A stretch of DNA of 64,000 bases from Streptomyces albospinus (GTDB taxonomy: Bacteria; Actinomycetota; Actinomycetes; Streptomycetales; Streptomycetaceae). A model generated the notes under the pieces. It did not search any database. It was not told the DNA's origin and was given only the letters and a program-made list of their open reading frames with translations. The first letter of the stretch is position 1. Each line of letters begins with the position of its first letter. The DNA lies in contig NZ_BMRP01000016.1 of NCBI RefSeq assembly GCF_014648695.1, positions 62,001 to 126,000 on the forward strand, read 5' to 3'. Of the stretch, positions 25,029 to 34,458 are shown in pieces. The position numbers and the translations under genes are program-made.

Positions 25029-25879
25029 CTACTCGCCGAGGGCGTGTCTGAGTGCTTCGTCGAGTAGTTCTCGAAGGGCCGAGGGGGTCGGTGCGACGGC
25101 GGTGGCGAGCAGTGCTGGGCCGCCGGCCAGCGGTGCGAGGACCGCGCAGCCGTCCTTGGTGCCTTCGCGGAGCAGGACGGGGGCACGCCTGACGTCCAAC
25201 TCTGGGGCCACGACGAGGAGTTGGCCCACGGCGCGGTGTCCGTGCAGGATCGCAGGGCCGTCCCAGCCGGGCGCCGGGTCTCCGTAGGCGGTGTGCTGGT
25301 CGAGTAGCGGGCGACCGGCGTGGTGGACCCGGATGCGGCTGACGAGGTGGCCCGGCTTCTCGTTGGCTCTGCCCAGGATTTGCTCCTCTCGCAGCAGCAG
25401 TCGCGAGGAGGCGGCGAGTTTGACGGTGTAGGTCTGGTGCAGGTTGCTGTCGGCGGCGCTGATCAGCGGCTGTGGCAGCCAGCGCAGGCGGGCGTGCTCC
25501 TCGGCGGTCAGCCGTACGTCGTAGGTGGCCGGCGCGGTGGTGGGGCCGCGGAGGGCGAGTGTGGCGGCGGCTGTGGTGACGTCCAGTTCGGCCCGGTCTT
25601 CGGCGGTGATGTCGAGGGCGAGTCGGTCGCCGCCGAGCGGGGCGCTCATCGCACCGATGATTCCCACCCTTGCGGCCTTCCCGCTGGTGCGCATGCGTCG
25701 TAGATGGAACGGGCCGTCGCTGCGCAGTTGCGGGAGCGTGGTGACGCGTCCGTTGTATGTGGCGCGGATGCGGGCGGTGGCACGCACGCTGTTCGGGTGT
25801 CCGCAGGTTTCCTCGGTGCCGGCGGCGGGGGCGGCGGGATCGAATGGGGCCCTGGATTCGGCGAGTTGGGAGGCGGAGC

Positions 25880-25883
<4 letters not shown>
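25029..25883 (-). CDS. ureD: Urease accessory protein UreD
   Basis: This is the 284-residue UreD/UreH scaffold, which docks on apo-urease and recruits UreF and UreG for nickel delivery. Recognisable segments are PFHLRRMRTSGKAARVGIIGAMSAPLGGD, RWLPQPLISAADSNLHQTY and GPAILHGHRAVGQLLVV. The ATG at 25883 overlaps the ureG stop by 4 bp. It is the last gene of the operon. Sequence conservation with other UreDs is low, as usual. Confidence 0.88.
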
Positions 25884-26575
<692 letters not shown>

Positions 26576-26601
26576 GGAAACTCCGGAAGGGAAGGGTGGG
26601 T

Positions 26602-27276
26602 TCAGGAGGCGAAGAGCCGTACGGTCCAGGCGGCGTGCTGCTCTGCGGTGATGTCCAGCAGCGGGGAGGATGCCGACGGCAGGGCGTCGAGGCCCTCGGT
26701 CGCCACGCGGGCCGCCGCGTCGGCGGCGGCCGCGGCGACGGCGTCGGTCTCCGTGCTGAGGCGTGCCAGCAGCCGCGAGGCGTCGAGCGGGTCGAGGCTG
26801 AGCAGGCGCACCGCTGCGGTGGCCGGGCCGCCGACGGTCTCGTACGCTGCGGCACTGGCGGCCTCCTGCGGGGTGAGCCCGGCGGACCGGACGGCGAGGC
26901 CCTGGACGATGGGCTGATGGGCACCCTGGGGTCGCTCGGCGGCCAGGCGGTCGAGTTCGGCGGAGGGGAAGGTGGCGCGTGCCGCGCGCATCATCTGCCG
27001 GCCGAGCCTGCGAGCCACGGCGCGCAGCGCGGGGACGGGAGTGCGTGCGTCGGCGGCATCGTCCAGCATCAGGGGGTCGCATCCGGCGGCGGTCGCGGCA
27101 GCCAGGCCGGCCGTGGTCAGGCCGGTGGTGTGCAGGCGGCCGCGGCAGAAGGCTTCGAGGGTTTCGATGTCGTGTACGGCTTTGTGGGCGACTGCGGCTT
27201 CGACGCCGCCGGAGTGGGCGTGCCCGCCGGCGGGGAAGCGGCCGTCGGCCAGCAGGAGCAGTGCGGCACGGCTCAT
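26602..27276 (-). CDS. ureF: Urease accessory protein UreF
   Basis: This 224-residue all-helical protein gates UreG GTPase activity. Family marks are LLLADGRFPAGGHAHSGGVEAAV near the N-terminus and GGPATAAVRLLSLDPLDASRLLARL near the C-terminus. The start MSRAALLLL at 27276 fits the family; upstream in-frame codons are low-complexity. It lies 112 bp after ureC, a wider gap than its neighbours. Confidence 0.9.
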   Translation of the reverse strand: MSRAALLLLADGRFPAGGHAHSGGVEAAVAHKAVHDIETLEAFCRGRLHTTGLTTAGLAAATAAGCDPLMLDDAADARTPVPALRAVARRLGRQMMRAARATFPSAELDRLAAERPQGAHQPIVQGLAVRSAGLTPQEAASAAAYETVGGPATAAVRLLSLDPLDASRLLARLSTETDAVAAAAADAAARVATEGLDALPSASSPLLDITAEQHAAWTVRLFAS

Positions 27277-27388
27277 GGGCGAGCGGCTGCCTTTCGCGGG
27301 GTCGGATGTGGGCCGTGGTCCAGGCGGGCACGGGTGCCTGCCTGGACCACAGCCTGGGTGGCGGCGTCGTCGGCCGGGCAAGGGCCGG

Positions 27389-29440
27389 TCAGAAGAGGAA
27401 GTACCTCTGGGCCATGGGTACTTCACTGACGTAGGCGCGCGGTACGGTCGCTCCGTTGAGTTCCGTGCGGGCGTCCCCTGTGGTCGCACCGCCGATGGTG
27501 ACCTCGAAGCTGTTGTGGTCGACCTTGAGACTCTCTGGCACCGTGTCGTTCAGCTTCATGTCGGCCTTGGTGACGTCCCGGATACTCGTCGAGATGTCCA
27601 TGAACTCCTTGACGAGGCCGAGCCCACCGATCTTCATCTCGGTGACGTTCCCGCTGCTGTCCTGGACAGTGACGACTCGCGGGTTCAACTTGTCGGCCAC
27701 GCCCGGTGCCACGAAGTTGTACGAGTTGCTCAGGGGGGAGCGGCCGGTGGAGCCCCAGACCGCTCGCGGCAGGAAAGGCTGCGGTGTCGTGATCGACGCG
27801 TTGGCGTCGCCCACCTGCGCGTAGGCGAGCTGCCCGCCCTTGAGGACCATGTGCATCTTGACGCCGAAGAACTTCGGCTCCCAGAGCACCAGGTCGGCGA
27901 GCTTCCCGGTCTCCACGGAACCGACGTGACCGTCGATGCCGTGCGTGATCGCCGGGTTGATCGTGTACTTGGCGACGTAGCGGCGCGCCCGGTAGTTGTC
28001 GTTCGGGATCAGCCTGTCTGCGCTGTGCGAGTGGCCGGTGTCGTCGGCGATCGGGCGGACCTTCGCGCTCTCGAGGTCCTCCTTCAGAGGGCCGTAGCGG
28101 GATTTCATGACGTGCGCGGTCTGCCAGGTGCGCATGACCATCTCGCCGATGCGTCCCATCGCCTGGGCGTCGGAGGACATCATCGAGATGGCGCCCATGT
28201 CGTGGAGGAGGTCCTCCGCGGCCATGGTGGACGGTCGGATGCGGGAGTCGGCGAAGGCCATGTCCGCCGGAATGTCGGGGTTGAGGTGGTGGCAGACCAC
28301 CATCATGTCGACGTGCTCCTTGACGGTGTTCACCGTCAGGGGGCGGGTCGGGTTGGTCGAAGCAGGCAGCACGTTCCTCTCTTTGACCAGCTCGATCATG
28401 TCCGGGGCGTGGCCACCGCCGGCGCCCTCGACGTGGAAGATGTGGACCGAGCGCTCCTTGTCGCCCTTTGTGAAGGCGTTGCGGGTGCTGTCCAGGAAAC
28501 CGGATTCGTTCAGCGAGTCGGCATGCAGGGCCAGTTGGACGTGACGGCTCTCGCACACGTCCAGCGCCGCGTTGATCACGGCGGGCGTGGCTCCCCAGTC
28601 CTCGTGGACCTTGAAGCCGATGACGCCGGCGTCGACCTGTTCGTTGAGAGCATCCGTGTTCACGGTGCTGCCCTTGCCGAGCAGGCCGATGTTGACCGGG
28701 TATGCGTCCAGGCTTTCGAAGACCCGGGTGATGTGCCACTCGCCCGGGGTCACCGTGGTGGCCGTGCTGCCCTCGGCCGGGCCGGTGCCGCCGCCGATGA
28801 GCGTGGTCACCCCCGAGGCGAGGGCCTCGTGGATCTGCTCGGGGCAGATGAAATGGACGTGGGTGTCCACGCCGCCCGCGGTGAGGATCCGTCCGTTGCC
28901 GGAGATGACCTCGGTGCTCGGACCGACCACGAAGTTCGTCGGCTGCACCGGCAGCGTCGGCTGCACCGGCAGCGTGCCGCTCGGGGACATACGCGTCGGC
29001 ATCTCGAACGCGTCGTCCGGGACGGGGTCCATCGTCTCGGGGTTGTACGCCTTGCCGATGGCGGCGATCTCACCGTCGCGGATACCGACGTCGGCCTTGA
29101 CCACACCCCACCAGTCGAGGATCAGCGCACCGGTGATGACCGTGTCCACGGGCTTGCGGCCTTCGGCATCCCCGTCTCTGGAGATGTGGGACATGCCCAT
29201 CGACTCGCGGATCACCTTTCCGCCGCCGAAGATCATCTCGTTGCCGCTGTGCTTCGGACCGCCGCTCCAGTCGGCCTCGATCTCGACGGTAAGAGCGGTG
29301 TCGGCCAGACGGACGCGGTCCTTGGTGGTGGGCCCGTACAGAGTGGCGTACTCGGCCCGCTTCAGCACGTTGCTCGACGCCGAGTTCTCCGGTGAGCTCG
29401 CCAACCTGCTGTTCGACGGGGTGGTCTGGTTGTTGCTCAC
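27389..29440 (-). CDS. ureC: Urease alpha subunit UreC (enlarged)
   Basis: This is the catalytic urease subunit, which splits urea to ammonia and carbamate at two Ni ions. Ligands are present: THVHF (His-x-His), the carbamylated Lys in VIGFKVHEDWG, His in LALHADSLNE and FHVEGAGGGHAPD, the flap VCHHLNPD, and Asp in MSSDAQAMGR. At 683 residues it is about 110 longer than usual: a Ser/Asn-rich N-terminal extension, an insert containing a tandem LPVQPT repeat before VVGPSTEVI, and another insert (KVRPIADDTGHSHSADRL) before the YTINPAITHG segment. The GTG at 29440 has AGGAG 6 nt upstream and overlaps the ureAB stop by 4 bp. Divergent from the common Streptomyces urease; probably a second type. Confidence 0.93.
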   Translation of the reverse strand: MSNNQTTPSNSRLASSPENSASSNVLKRAEYATLYGPTTKDRVRLADTALTVEIEADWSGGPKHSGNEMIFGGGKVIRESMGMSHISRDGDAEGRKPVDTVITGALILDWWGVVKADVGIRDGEIAAIGKAYNPETMDPVPDDAFEMPTRMSPSGTLPVQPTLPVQPTNFVVGPSTEVISGNGRILTAGGVDTHVHFICPEQIHEALASGVTTLIGGGTGPAEGSTATTVTPGEWHITRVFESLDAYPVNIGLLGKGSTVNTDALNEQVDAGVIGFKVHEDWGATPAVINAALDVCESRHVQLALHADSLNESGFLDSTRNAFTKGDKERSVHIFHVEGAGGGHAPDMIELVKERNVLPASTNPTRPLTVNTVKEHVDMMVVCHHLNPDIPADMAFADSRIRPSTMAAEDLLHDMGAISMMSSDAQAMGRIGEMVMRTWQTAHVMKSRYGPLKEDLESAKVRPIADDTGHSHSADRLIPNDNYRARRYVAKYTINPAITHGIDGHVGSVETGKLADLVLWEPKFFGVKMHMVLKGGQLAYAQVGDANASITTPQPFLPRAVWGSTGRSPLSNSYNFVAPGVADKLNPRVVTVQDSSGNVTEMKIGGLGLVKEFMDISTSIRDVTKADMKLNDTVPESLKVDHNSFEVTIGGATTGDARTELNGATVPRAYVSEVPMAQRYFLF

Positions 29441-30342
29441 TGGTGCGTCTCCTTGCGCAGTCCCTTGACCTGTCGATCTCCCTGGATCTCCACCAACTCG
29501 ACGCAGCACTCGTCGCCCGGCTCGAAGCGCACGGACGTACCCGCGGCGATGTTCAGCCGCCGCATCCACGCCGCCTCGCAGTCCTTGAGCTCCTGGGGCG
29601 ACTCCAACTCCAGACTGGAAGGGACCTCCACCTTGAGGACCATCAGCCCCGGGTTGACCTCGGCGAAGTGATAGTGGGAACCGACCTGGATCGGGCGGTC
29701 CGACACGTTCTTCACCCTGATCCTCGTCCTGCCCTCACCCGGCAGCGTGGTGGCGTCTTCCTGTAGGTCGGCGTTGAACTCAATCGCCTCGTACCAAGAC
29801 ACCGCCTCCGCCTCCCGGCACTTGTCACAGCACGAGGACGGGTCGTTGCCGCTGTTGCCGGCGCAGTCGACCGGGCAGTCCGGCTTGCGTGGCGGCCGAG
29901 GGTGCTCGACCTTGCCCGGGTAGACCTCGGGTTCCTCCGTCGCCTCCGGGAAGGGATCGTGGATGGTGACCAGCTTGGTGCCGTCCGGGAAAGTGGCCTC
30001 CACCTGAACGTTCTTGATCATCTCCGGAACACCGTCCATCACCTCGCCCCGGCTCAACAACTGCCGGCCCGAGTCCATGATGTCGCTGACTGTCTTGCCG
30101 GCGCGCGCCTGCTCAAAGACGTGCACCGTCAACAGGGCCATCACCTCGGGGTAGTTGAGGAGCAGCCCACTGTCACGGCGCCGCTGCGCCACGTCGGCAG
30201 CCACATGGATCAGCAGGCGCTCCTGCTCATGCGGAGTCAAATGCACGATGAGCCGTTTCTCTTGAGCGGACAGTGCATGCGGCCGGGCATGCCGAAAGAC
30301 ACGGAAGACATCCTCGGACGGCGTCAGTCGCGCCTCGATCAT
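29437..30342 (-). CDS. ureAB: Fused urease gamma-beta subunit UreAB
   Basis: In this 301-residue protein residues 1-105 are the gamma subunit (LTPHEQERLLIHVAADVAQRR, LNYPEVMALL, GVPEMIKNVQVEATFPDGTK). About 190-295 are the beta subunit (RVKNVSDRPIQVGSHYHF, LNIAAGTSVRFEPGD). The linker between them has a Cys-rich patch (CPVDCAGNSGNDPSSCCDKC) not found in ordinary fused ureAs and able to bind metal or form disulphides. The beta HFxxVNP motif is intact. First gene of the operon; no strong ribosome site precedes the ATG at 30342. No UreE or nickel transporter is nearby. Confidence 0.92.
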   Translation of the reverse strand: MIEARLTPSEDVFRVFRHARPHALSAQEKRLIVHLTPHEQERLLIHVAADVAQRRRDSGLLLNYPEVMALLTVHVFEQARAGKTVSDIMDSGRQLLSRGEVMDGVPEMIKNVQVEATFPDGTKLVTIHDPFPEATEEPEVYPGKVEHPRPPRKPDCPVDCAGNSGNDPSSCCDKCREAEAVSWYEAIEFNADLQEDATTLPGEGRTRIRVKNVSDRPIQVGSHYHFAEVNPGLMVLKVEVPSSLELESPQELKDCEAAWMRRLNIAAGTSVRFEPGDECCVELVEIQGDRQVKGLRKETHQ

Positions 30343-30960
30343 CAGCGGGAGAAATCATCGAGAAGACCACGTCACGGATCGCGTACACGATCAGGTGAAA
30401 TCGAGTCGGAGGGCGCGCAGTCCCTGCCCCGCCGTACAGCGAGGGTTTGGGGGCCGAAACCGGCGGCAGATGCCGCCAAGCTGGGCGAGCCTGCAGGCAG
30501 CCGACGCCCGCGCCGGATGGGGAGCGTGGCGTAAGTTGGGTCTGTACGGTCAACGGCTCTGCCACGTCCACTGGACAACCCTTGGCTGCGTGCAGATGCC
30601 GTCCTGCTGGACTGTCCGCAGTCCTGGCTCTCGCTGCGGCACTGGCTGGTGCCGCAGCCGCTCCGGCCCGGTATCACCGGACGGCCCAACCCTGGGAACC
30701 GATCTTGAAACACGGGGGAACGACCGCTGCCAGCACGTCACGAAGGCCCAGCCCAGCGGATTCAGTCGATTGGCCAGCAGCCCGCGGCCGGTCATTCTTT
30801 TGCACGGCCGCGGGGTCGGTGTGGTCGGCTGCGGCGCCGTGATGCGGATGGCGGTTTCCTGTGACCTGCACAGTCGCAACAACCCCAAGACCCTGTCTGG
30901 CCCGCCTGCGCGCGGGGCGCCGCGAGGCCGGGCGGCCGACGGGACCGCCCTTGGTCCGGT
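30343..30960. other. Intergenic upstream of urease operon
   Basis: About 620 bases without a supported gene. It must include the urease promoter near its left end; I cannot assign -10/-35 elements. Confidence 0.4.
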
Positions 30961-31414
30961 TCAGTCGCCGATGGTGAACTCGACGGACATCTCGCCCAGG
31001 ACGACCCGGTCCTTGTCGGTGCAGTTGCAGCCGTCTGTGGTTTCACTGCCGCCGGTCTTCACGCCGCTCACGGTGGCTTTGTGGGTGCCGAGAGCCAGGT
31101 AGCCGAAGACGCGCTCGTCCTGAGCGGATACGGCAGGTCCTTGCCGACAACTCTGATGTCCTCGGAGCTGATCGTCGCGCCGTCGGGACCGGTCAGGGGC
31201 AGCTTGATGTCCATCTTCGGCTCGAAGCCGGAGGCCAGCTTGTTGTTCTCCCCGAACCATTTGGGCCAGACGTAAATGCGGGGGACTGCCTCGTAGGTGA
31301 CGGTCACCTTGCTATTGCGGTAGTTCCGGCGAGGACAGCCTCGATCTTGGAGTAGCCGCCCTTGTCCCCCTCGAATTCCTTCTTACCCGTGGCCGGATCT
31401 CGGACGGTCGTCAT
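30961..31414 (-). pseudogene. Hypothetical protein gene broken by two frameshifts
   Basis: Three frames join into a protein of about 150 residues. The N-terminus is MTTVRDPATGKKEFEGDKGG from an ATG at 31414 with AAGGGG 7 nt upstream. The middle is NYRNSKVTVTYEAVPRIYVW and on to IRVVGKDLPYPLR. The C-terminus is ERVFGYLALGTHKATVSG to VEFTIGD. The shifts fall near 31320 and 31125. A good ribosome site and coherent sequence show a once-functional gene. The family is unknown to me. Confidence 0.6.
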
Positions 31415-31544
31415 GTGCCAGCCCCTTCTGTTTACCCTCAGCGACACAACGTACGGCGAACATAGCGACACCCAGAGCCGCGATGGGTGGGCGTTGACAA
31501 CCCTTTGGCCGGATTTCATCCCAGACTGTCACGACGCGTCCCTA

Positions 31545-31912
31545 GTCGAGGACGACAGGTTCGCCGGTGAGTTCGACGCCGGTCTGGCGCAGTTCCTCGA
31601 TGGCGTCGGCCGCGTACTGTTCCCGAACCCGGTCGGAGAGCCGGCCGGTTGTCTGCAGCCCTGCGGGAAAGCACGCTTCGAGGTCCGCCTCGTCAACGAC
31701 GGCACCGGGCGCCCACCGACCGCGCTGTCGGCGAGCCGACGTGCGTACCGGCTGTGCACCCGAGCCGACATCGCCCCGCACGCTGGACACACGGCCCGTT
31801 CCGCAGCCGTCCGGGCCTGCGCGGCCACCAACTCACCCTCGGGCACGACGTTTTCGATCACGACACCTTCGACCTGGTGGAACCACAGGTCCTGGAAGAG
31901 GACATCACCCAC
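31545..31912 (-). pseudogene. ISL3-family transposase N-terminal remnant plus unknown tail
   Basis: The first 70 codons (VLFQDLWFHQVEGVVIENVV, then VCPACGAMSARVHSRYARRL) match the zinc-binding N-terminus of ISL3 transposases, in the same layout as the element at 41827-43457. The frame then changes to DEADLEACFPAGLQTTGRLS and VREQYAADAIEELRQTGVEL, which is not transposase and looks like the C-terminus of another protein. It is therefore a junction of two fragments. Confidence 0.55.
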
Positions 31913-32124
31913 GGCCGTTCATGATCGCGGTTTCGGTGACCCTCCGTGGCCCCGGCACTGAAAGTGATCCAGAAACCGTTTTCGGCCGTCGCCGAGAGCG
32001 ACGAACGGCCTCGTCCATGGAGGAGACTGCGGATCGAGCGGTGGCGGGTCCCGGCGAGTGAAGCTGGTCGTGGGCAACTCAGCCCGACTGCCTGGAACCG
32101 GTCATCCGGCGCGCCGGCGTCCTC

Positions 32125-33204
32125 TCAGGCGGGGGCTACCTGCATCAGACTGACCGGGGCCTGCGGCAGATGGAGCGCGTGGAGCCGCAGCCCGGCGCGG
32201 GCGTAGAGGTCTTCAAACTCTGCACGGCTGCGGACTCGGGCGCTGCCCATGCACATCTGGAACAGGTCGACCGTGCGGCCCATGTGGAAGGGGTGCCCTG
32301 ACGGGCCGGTGTCGGTGCTGTGGTCCACCAGGCAGTCGAGGACCAGGACCCGCCCGTGCGCGGGGAGCACAGCCGCCACGTTGCGCAGCAGCCGCACCGC
32401 GTGCTCGTCGTCCCAGTCCATCAGCACGAACGACAGCAGATAGGTGTCGCTGTCCCCGGGGACGGCCTGGAACATGTCGCCCCCCGCCACGGAGCACCGG
32501 TCCGCCAGCCCCGCGTCCGCCAGCGCCTGCTGGGCGTCGGCGACGGTGGTCGGCTGGTCGAACAGTGTGCCGCTGATGTGGGGGTTGGCGGTGAGGATCG
32601 CTGTCAGCACCTGTCCCAGGCCGCCGCCGACGTCGACGATCCGGTGCACGTCTCGGTAGTCGTAGGAGAGCGCGGTGGGGATCTGGAGAGCCTTGGCGAT
32701 CGACACCATCCCGGCATCGAACACACGCCGCGCCTCGGGCTGATCGTGCAGCCAGGTCCAGTAGTAGTCACTCCCGAGGACGTTCTTGATGGGGGTGGCA
32801 CCGGTGGAGACTGCGTGCTGGAGTTGCTCGAAGACCCGCCACATCCACGGCTCGCTCTGGAGCACCGCAAGGTCTCGCACGGACTGGGGGTGGTCGGTGC
32901 GGAGGTGGTGCCCCAGCTCGCCGAGGGCGAACAGGCCGGGGGAGACCTCGCGGACGACTCCGACACCGGTCAGCGATCTCAGCAACCGGCGCAGTCCTGG
33001 AGGATCGCAGTCGGTTCGGGCTGCCAGATCGTCCACGGTCCGGTGCTGACCGGCGAATGCGTCCGCGATGCCCAGTCGTGCGAACGCGCCCACGGCCTGC
33101 CCGATCCAAAACCATAGCGTGATCTCCACCAGCCGTACCGCGGCCGGGTCGTGAACCTGTTTTCCGCCGTCGTGTGACCGACTTCCGGCATTCGTCGTGG
33201 TCAT
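32125..33204 (-). CDS. SAM-dependent O-methyltransferase (acetylserotonin OMT-like)
   Basis: This 359-residue enzyme is of the plant/actinobacterial O-methyltransferase family. The dimerisation N-terminus has DLAARTDCDPPGLRRLLRSL. The SAM site is IVDVGGGLGQVLTAIL. LSFVLMDWDDEHAVRLLRNV supplies the catalytic-base region with DWDDE instead of the more usual HxWxD, then RVLVLDCLVDH. The ATG at 33204 has GGTGG 7 nt upstream. It lies 164 bp after the aromatic hydroxylase on the same strand. Probable substrate: a phenolic or hydroxyindole hydroxyl made by that hydroxylase (inference). Confidence 0.88.
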   Translation of the reverse strand: MTTTNAGSRSHDGGKQVHDPAAVRLVEITLWFWIGQAVGAFARLGIADAFAGQHRTVDDLAARTDCDPPGLRRLLRSLTGVGVVREVSPGLFALGELGHHLRTDHPQSVRDLAVLQSEPWMWRVFEQLQHAVSTGATPIKNVLGSDYYWTWLHDQPEARRVFDAGMVSIAKALQIPTALSYDYRDVHRIVDVGGGLGQVLTAILTANPHISGTLFDQPTTVADAQQALADAGLADRCSVAGGDMFQAVPGDSDTYLLSFVLMDWDDEHAVRLLRNVAAVLPAHGRVLVLDCLVDHSTDTGPSGHPFHMGRTVDLFQMCMGSARVRSRAEFEDLYARAGLRLHALHLPQAPVSLMQVAPA

Positions 33205-33368
33205 CGGTTCGCCACCACCTTCCCGATATACAATAGGTTACAAATCCGAGATATATATGCGCCTTTGGTGGGGAGGCTCTGACCGGTGGATATCGGCGAC
33301 CATGCCCCATGGCCGCCGCGACGCTTGCCTCCACTGGCGCCCTAGCCTTACCCGAAGGAATCTCGATT

Positions 33369-34166
33369 TCAAACGCGCGTCAAGAAGGAACGGACTTCGC
33401 TGGCCATTTCATCGACGGATTGTGCGGCGAACAGCTTGCCCTGGTAGGCGGAGATGTCGAAATCTGATTCGATCATTGCCTGGATGGAGAATTTCTCGAC
33501 CGGGCAGGTGCCGAGCTTGGCGAGTTCCCCGCTCGATGACAGGAGAGCCGCCCCGTATGCTTTGGCCCGGCCGTCCTCCTGCACGAGTCCTGTCTCCATC
33601 GTGAACCAGAAGACCTGGCTGATCGCATGGAGGTCCTGCTCAGAGGTGGCGTTGTTCGTGGCTTCGCCGAAAAGTCGGTAAAGATCGGCGAACAGCGGGT
33701 CGGAGAGCATGACCACATGCCCGACGAGCTCGTGCAGCATGTCGGGCTCCGGGCTGTAGTGGGGGCGGCTGGGGCAACGTAGGTACATGGCTGTCGAGAA
33801 GATGTCGTCGGCGAAGCGCCCGTAGAAGTCCCCGATCGGGATCAGTCCGTCGACCGGGAGCAGCCGGAACCCCGTGGAGTTGTTGAGGCGCTGCCCGAGG
33901 TCATCAATCCTGGGTGCGTGGGTGAGGGGCAGCGGCAGCCGATCCTTGGCCTGGAGGTAGCGCGAACCGGCGATACGGGGGTGCATGGCGTTGAGCTTCG
34001 ACATCATCGTGCCCCACAGCAGGTCTTCCTCCGCGCTGTAAGCCACGGGGTTCGAGTTGAGCCCGCTCACCCTGCGGATCGCCTCCGATATTTCTTTCCT
34101 GCGCCGAGCGCAGGGCTCATCAAGCCGTCCCCCCTCCTCCACATGGTGCTCGTTCGCGCGACTCAT
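33369..34166 (-). CDS. Pterin-dependent aromatic amino acid hydroxylase
   Basis: This 265-residue enzyme hydroxylates Phe, Tyr or Trp using tetrahydrobiopterin-like cofactor and non-haem iron. Iron ligands are His145 and His150 in HELVGH and Glu191 in FTMETGL. LPVDGLIPIGDFYGRFADDIF and YLRCPSRPHYSPEPDML are typical of the bacterial catalytic domain. No regulatory ACT domain is present, as normal for bacteria. It is divergent from the decarboxylase gene across 292 bp. With an aromatic decarboxylase, amine oxidase, methyltransferases and carbamoyltransferase nearby, it probably makes 5-hydroxytryptophan or tyrosine for secondary metabolism; specificity cannot be read by eye. Confidence 0.9.
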   Translation of the reverse strand: MSRANEHHVEEGGRLDEPCARRRKEISEAIRRVSGLNSNPVAYSAEEDLLWGTMMSKLNAMHPRIAGSRYLQAKDRLPLPLTHAPRIDDLGQRLNNSTGFRLLPVDGLIPIGDFYGRFADDIFSTAMYLRCPSRPHYSPEPDMLHELVGHVVMLSDPLFADLYRLFGEATNNATSEQDLHAISQVFWFTMETGLVQEDGRAKAYGAALLSSSGELAKLGTCPVEKFSIQAMIESDFDISAYQGKLFAAQSVDEMASEVRSFLTRV

Positions 34167-34458
34167 GGCTGGTCACCAACTCCTGTTCCACTGATTTCAG
34201 CGAAGATATTTCCCAACCGGGGTGCTCGTTTGAAGGATCTCGCGGCGGGTGACCTGTTGCCTCATCAGGCGACCGATGGAGTGAACTCTGCCTCCGCGGG
34301 CGCTACCTTCTTGCATAGCCCTGCTTGACTAGAGCACCGCAGCCGATCACGCAGAGATTGCCGGGCGCTATGGCATGAATGACGGTCCGGGCTCTGGCGG
34401 GAGGCGGGCTGGAAATGCGCGCTAAGCCTTTTGGAGTACGGTATTGGGAGGCAGCGTC

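Noticed and set aside
28930..28985. Assembly artefact from the tandem LPVQPT repeat in ureC
   Set aside because: The repeat keeps the frame and the flanks are coherent, so I treat it as a real small duplication, though resequencing could test it.
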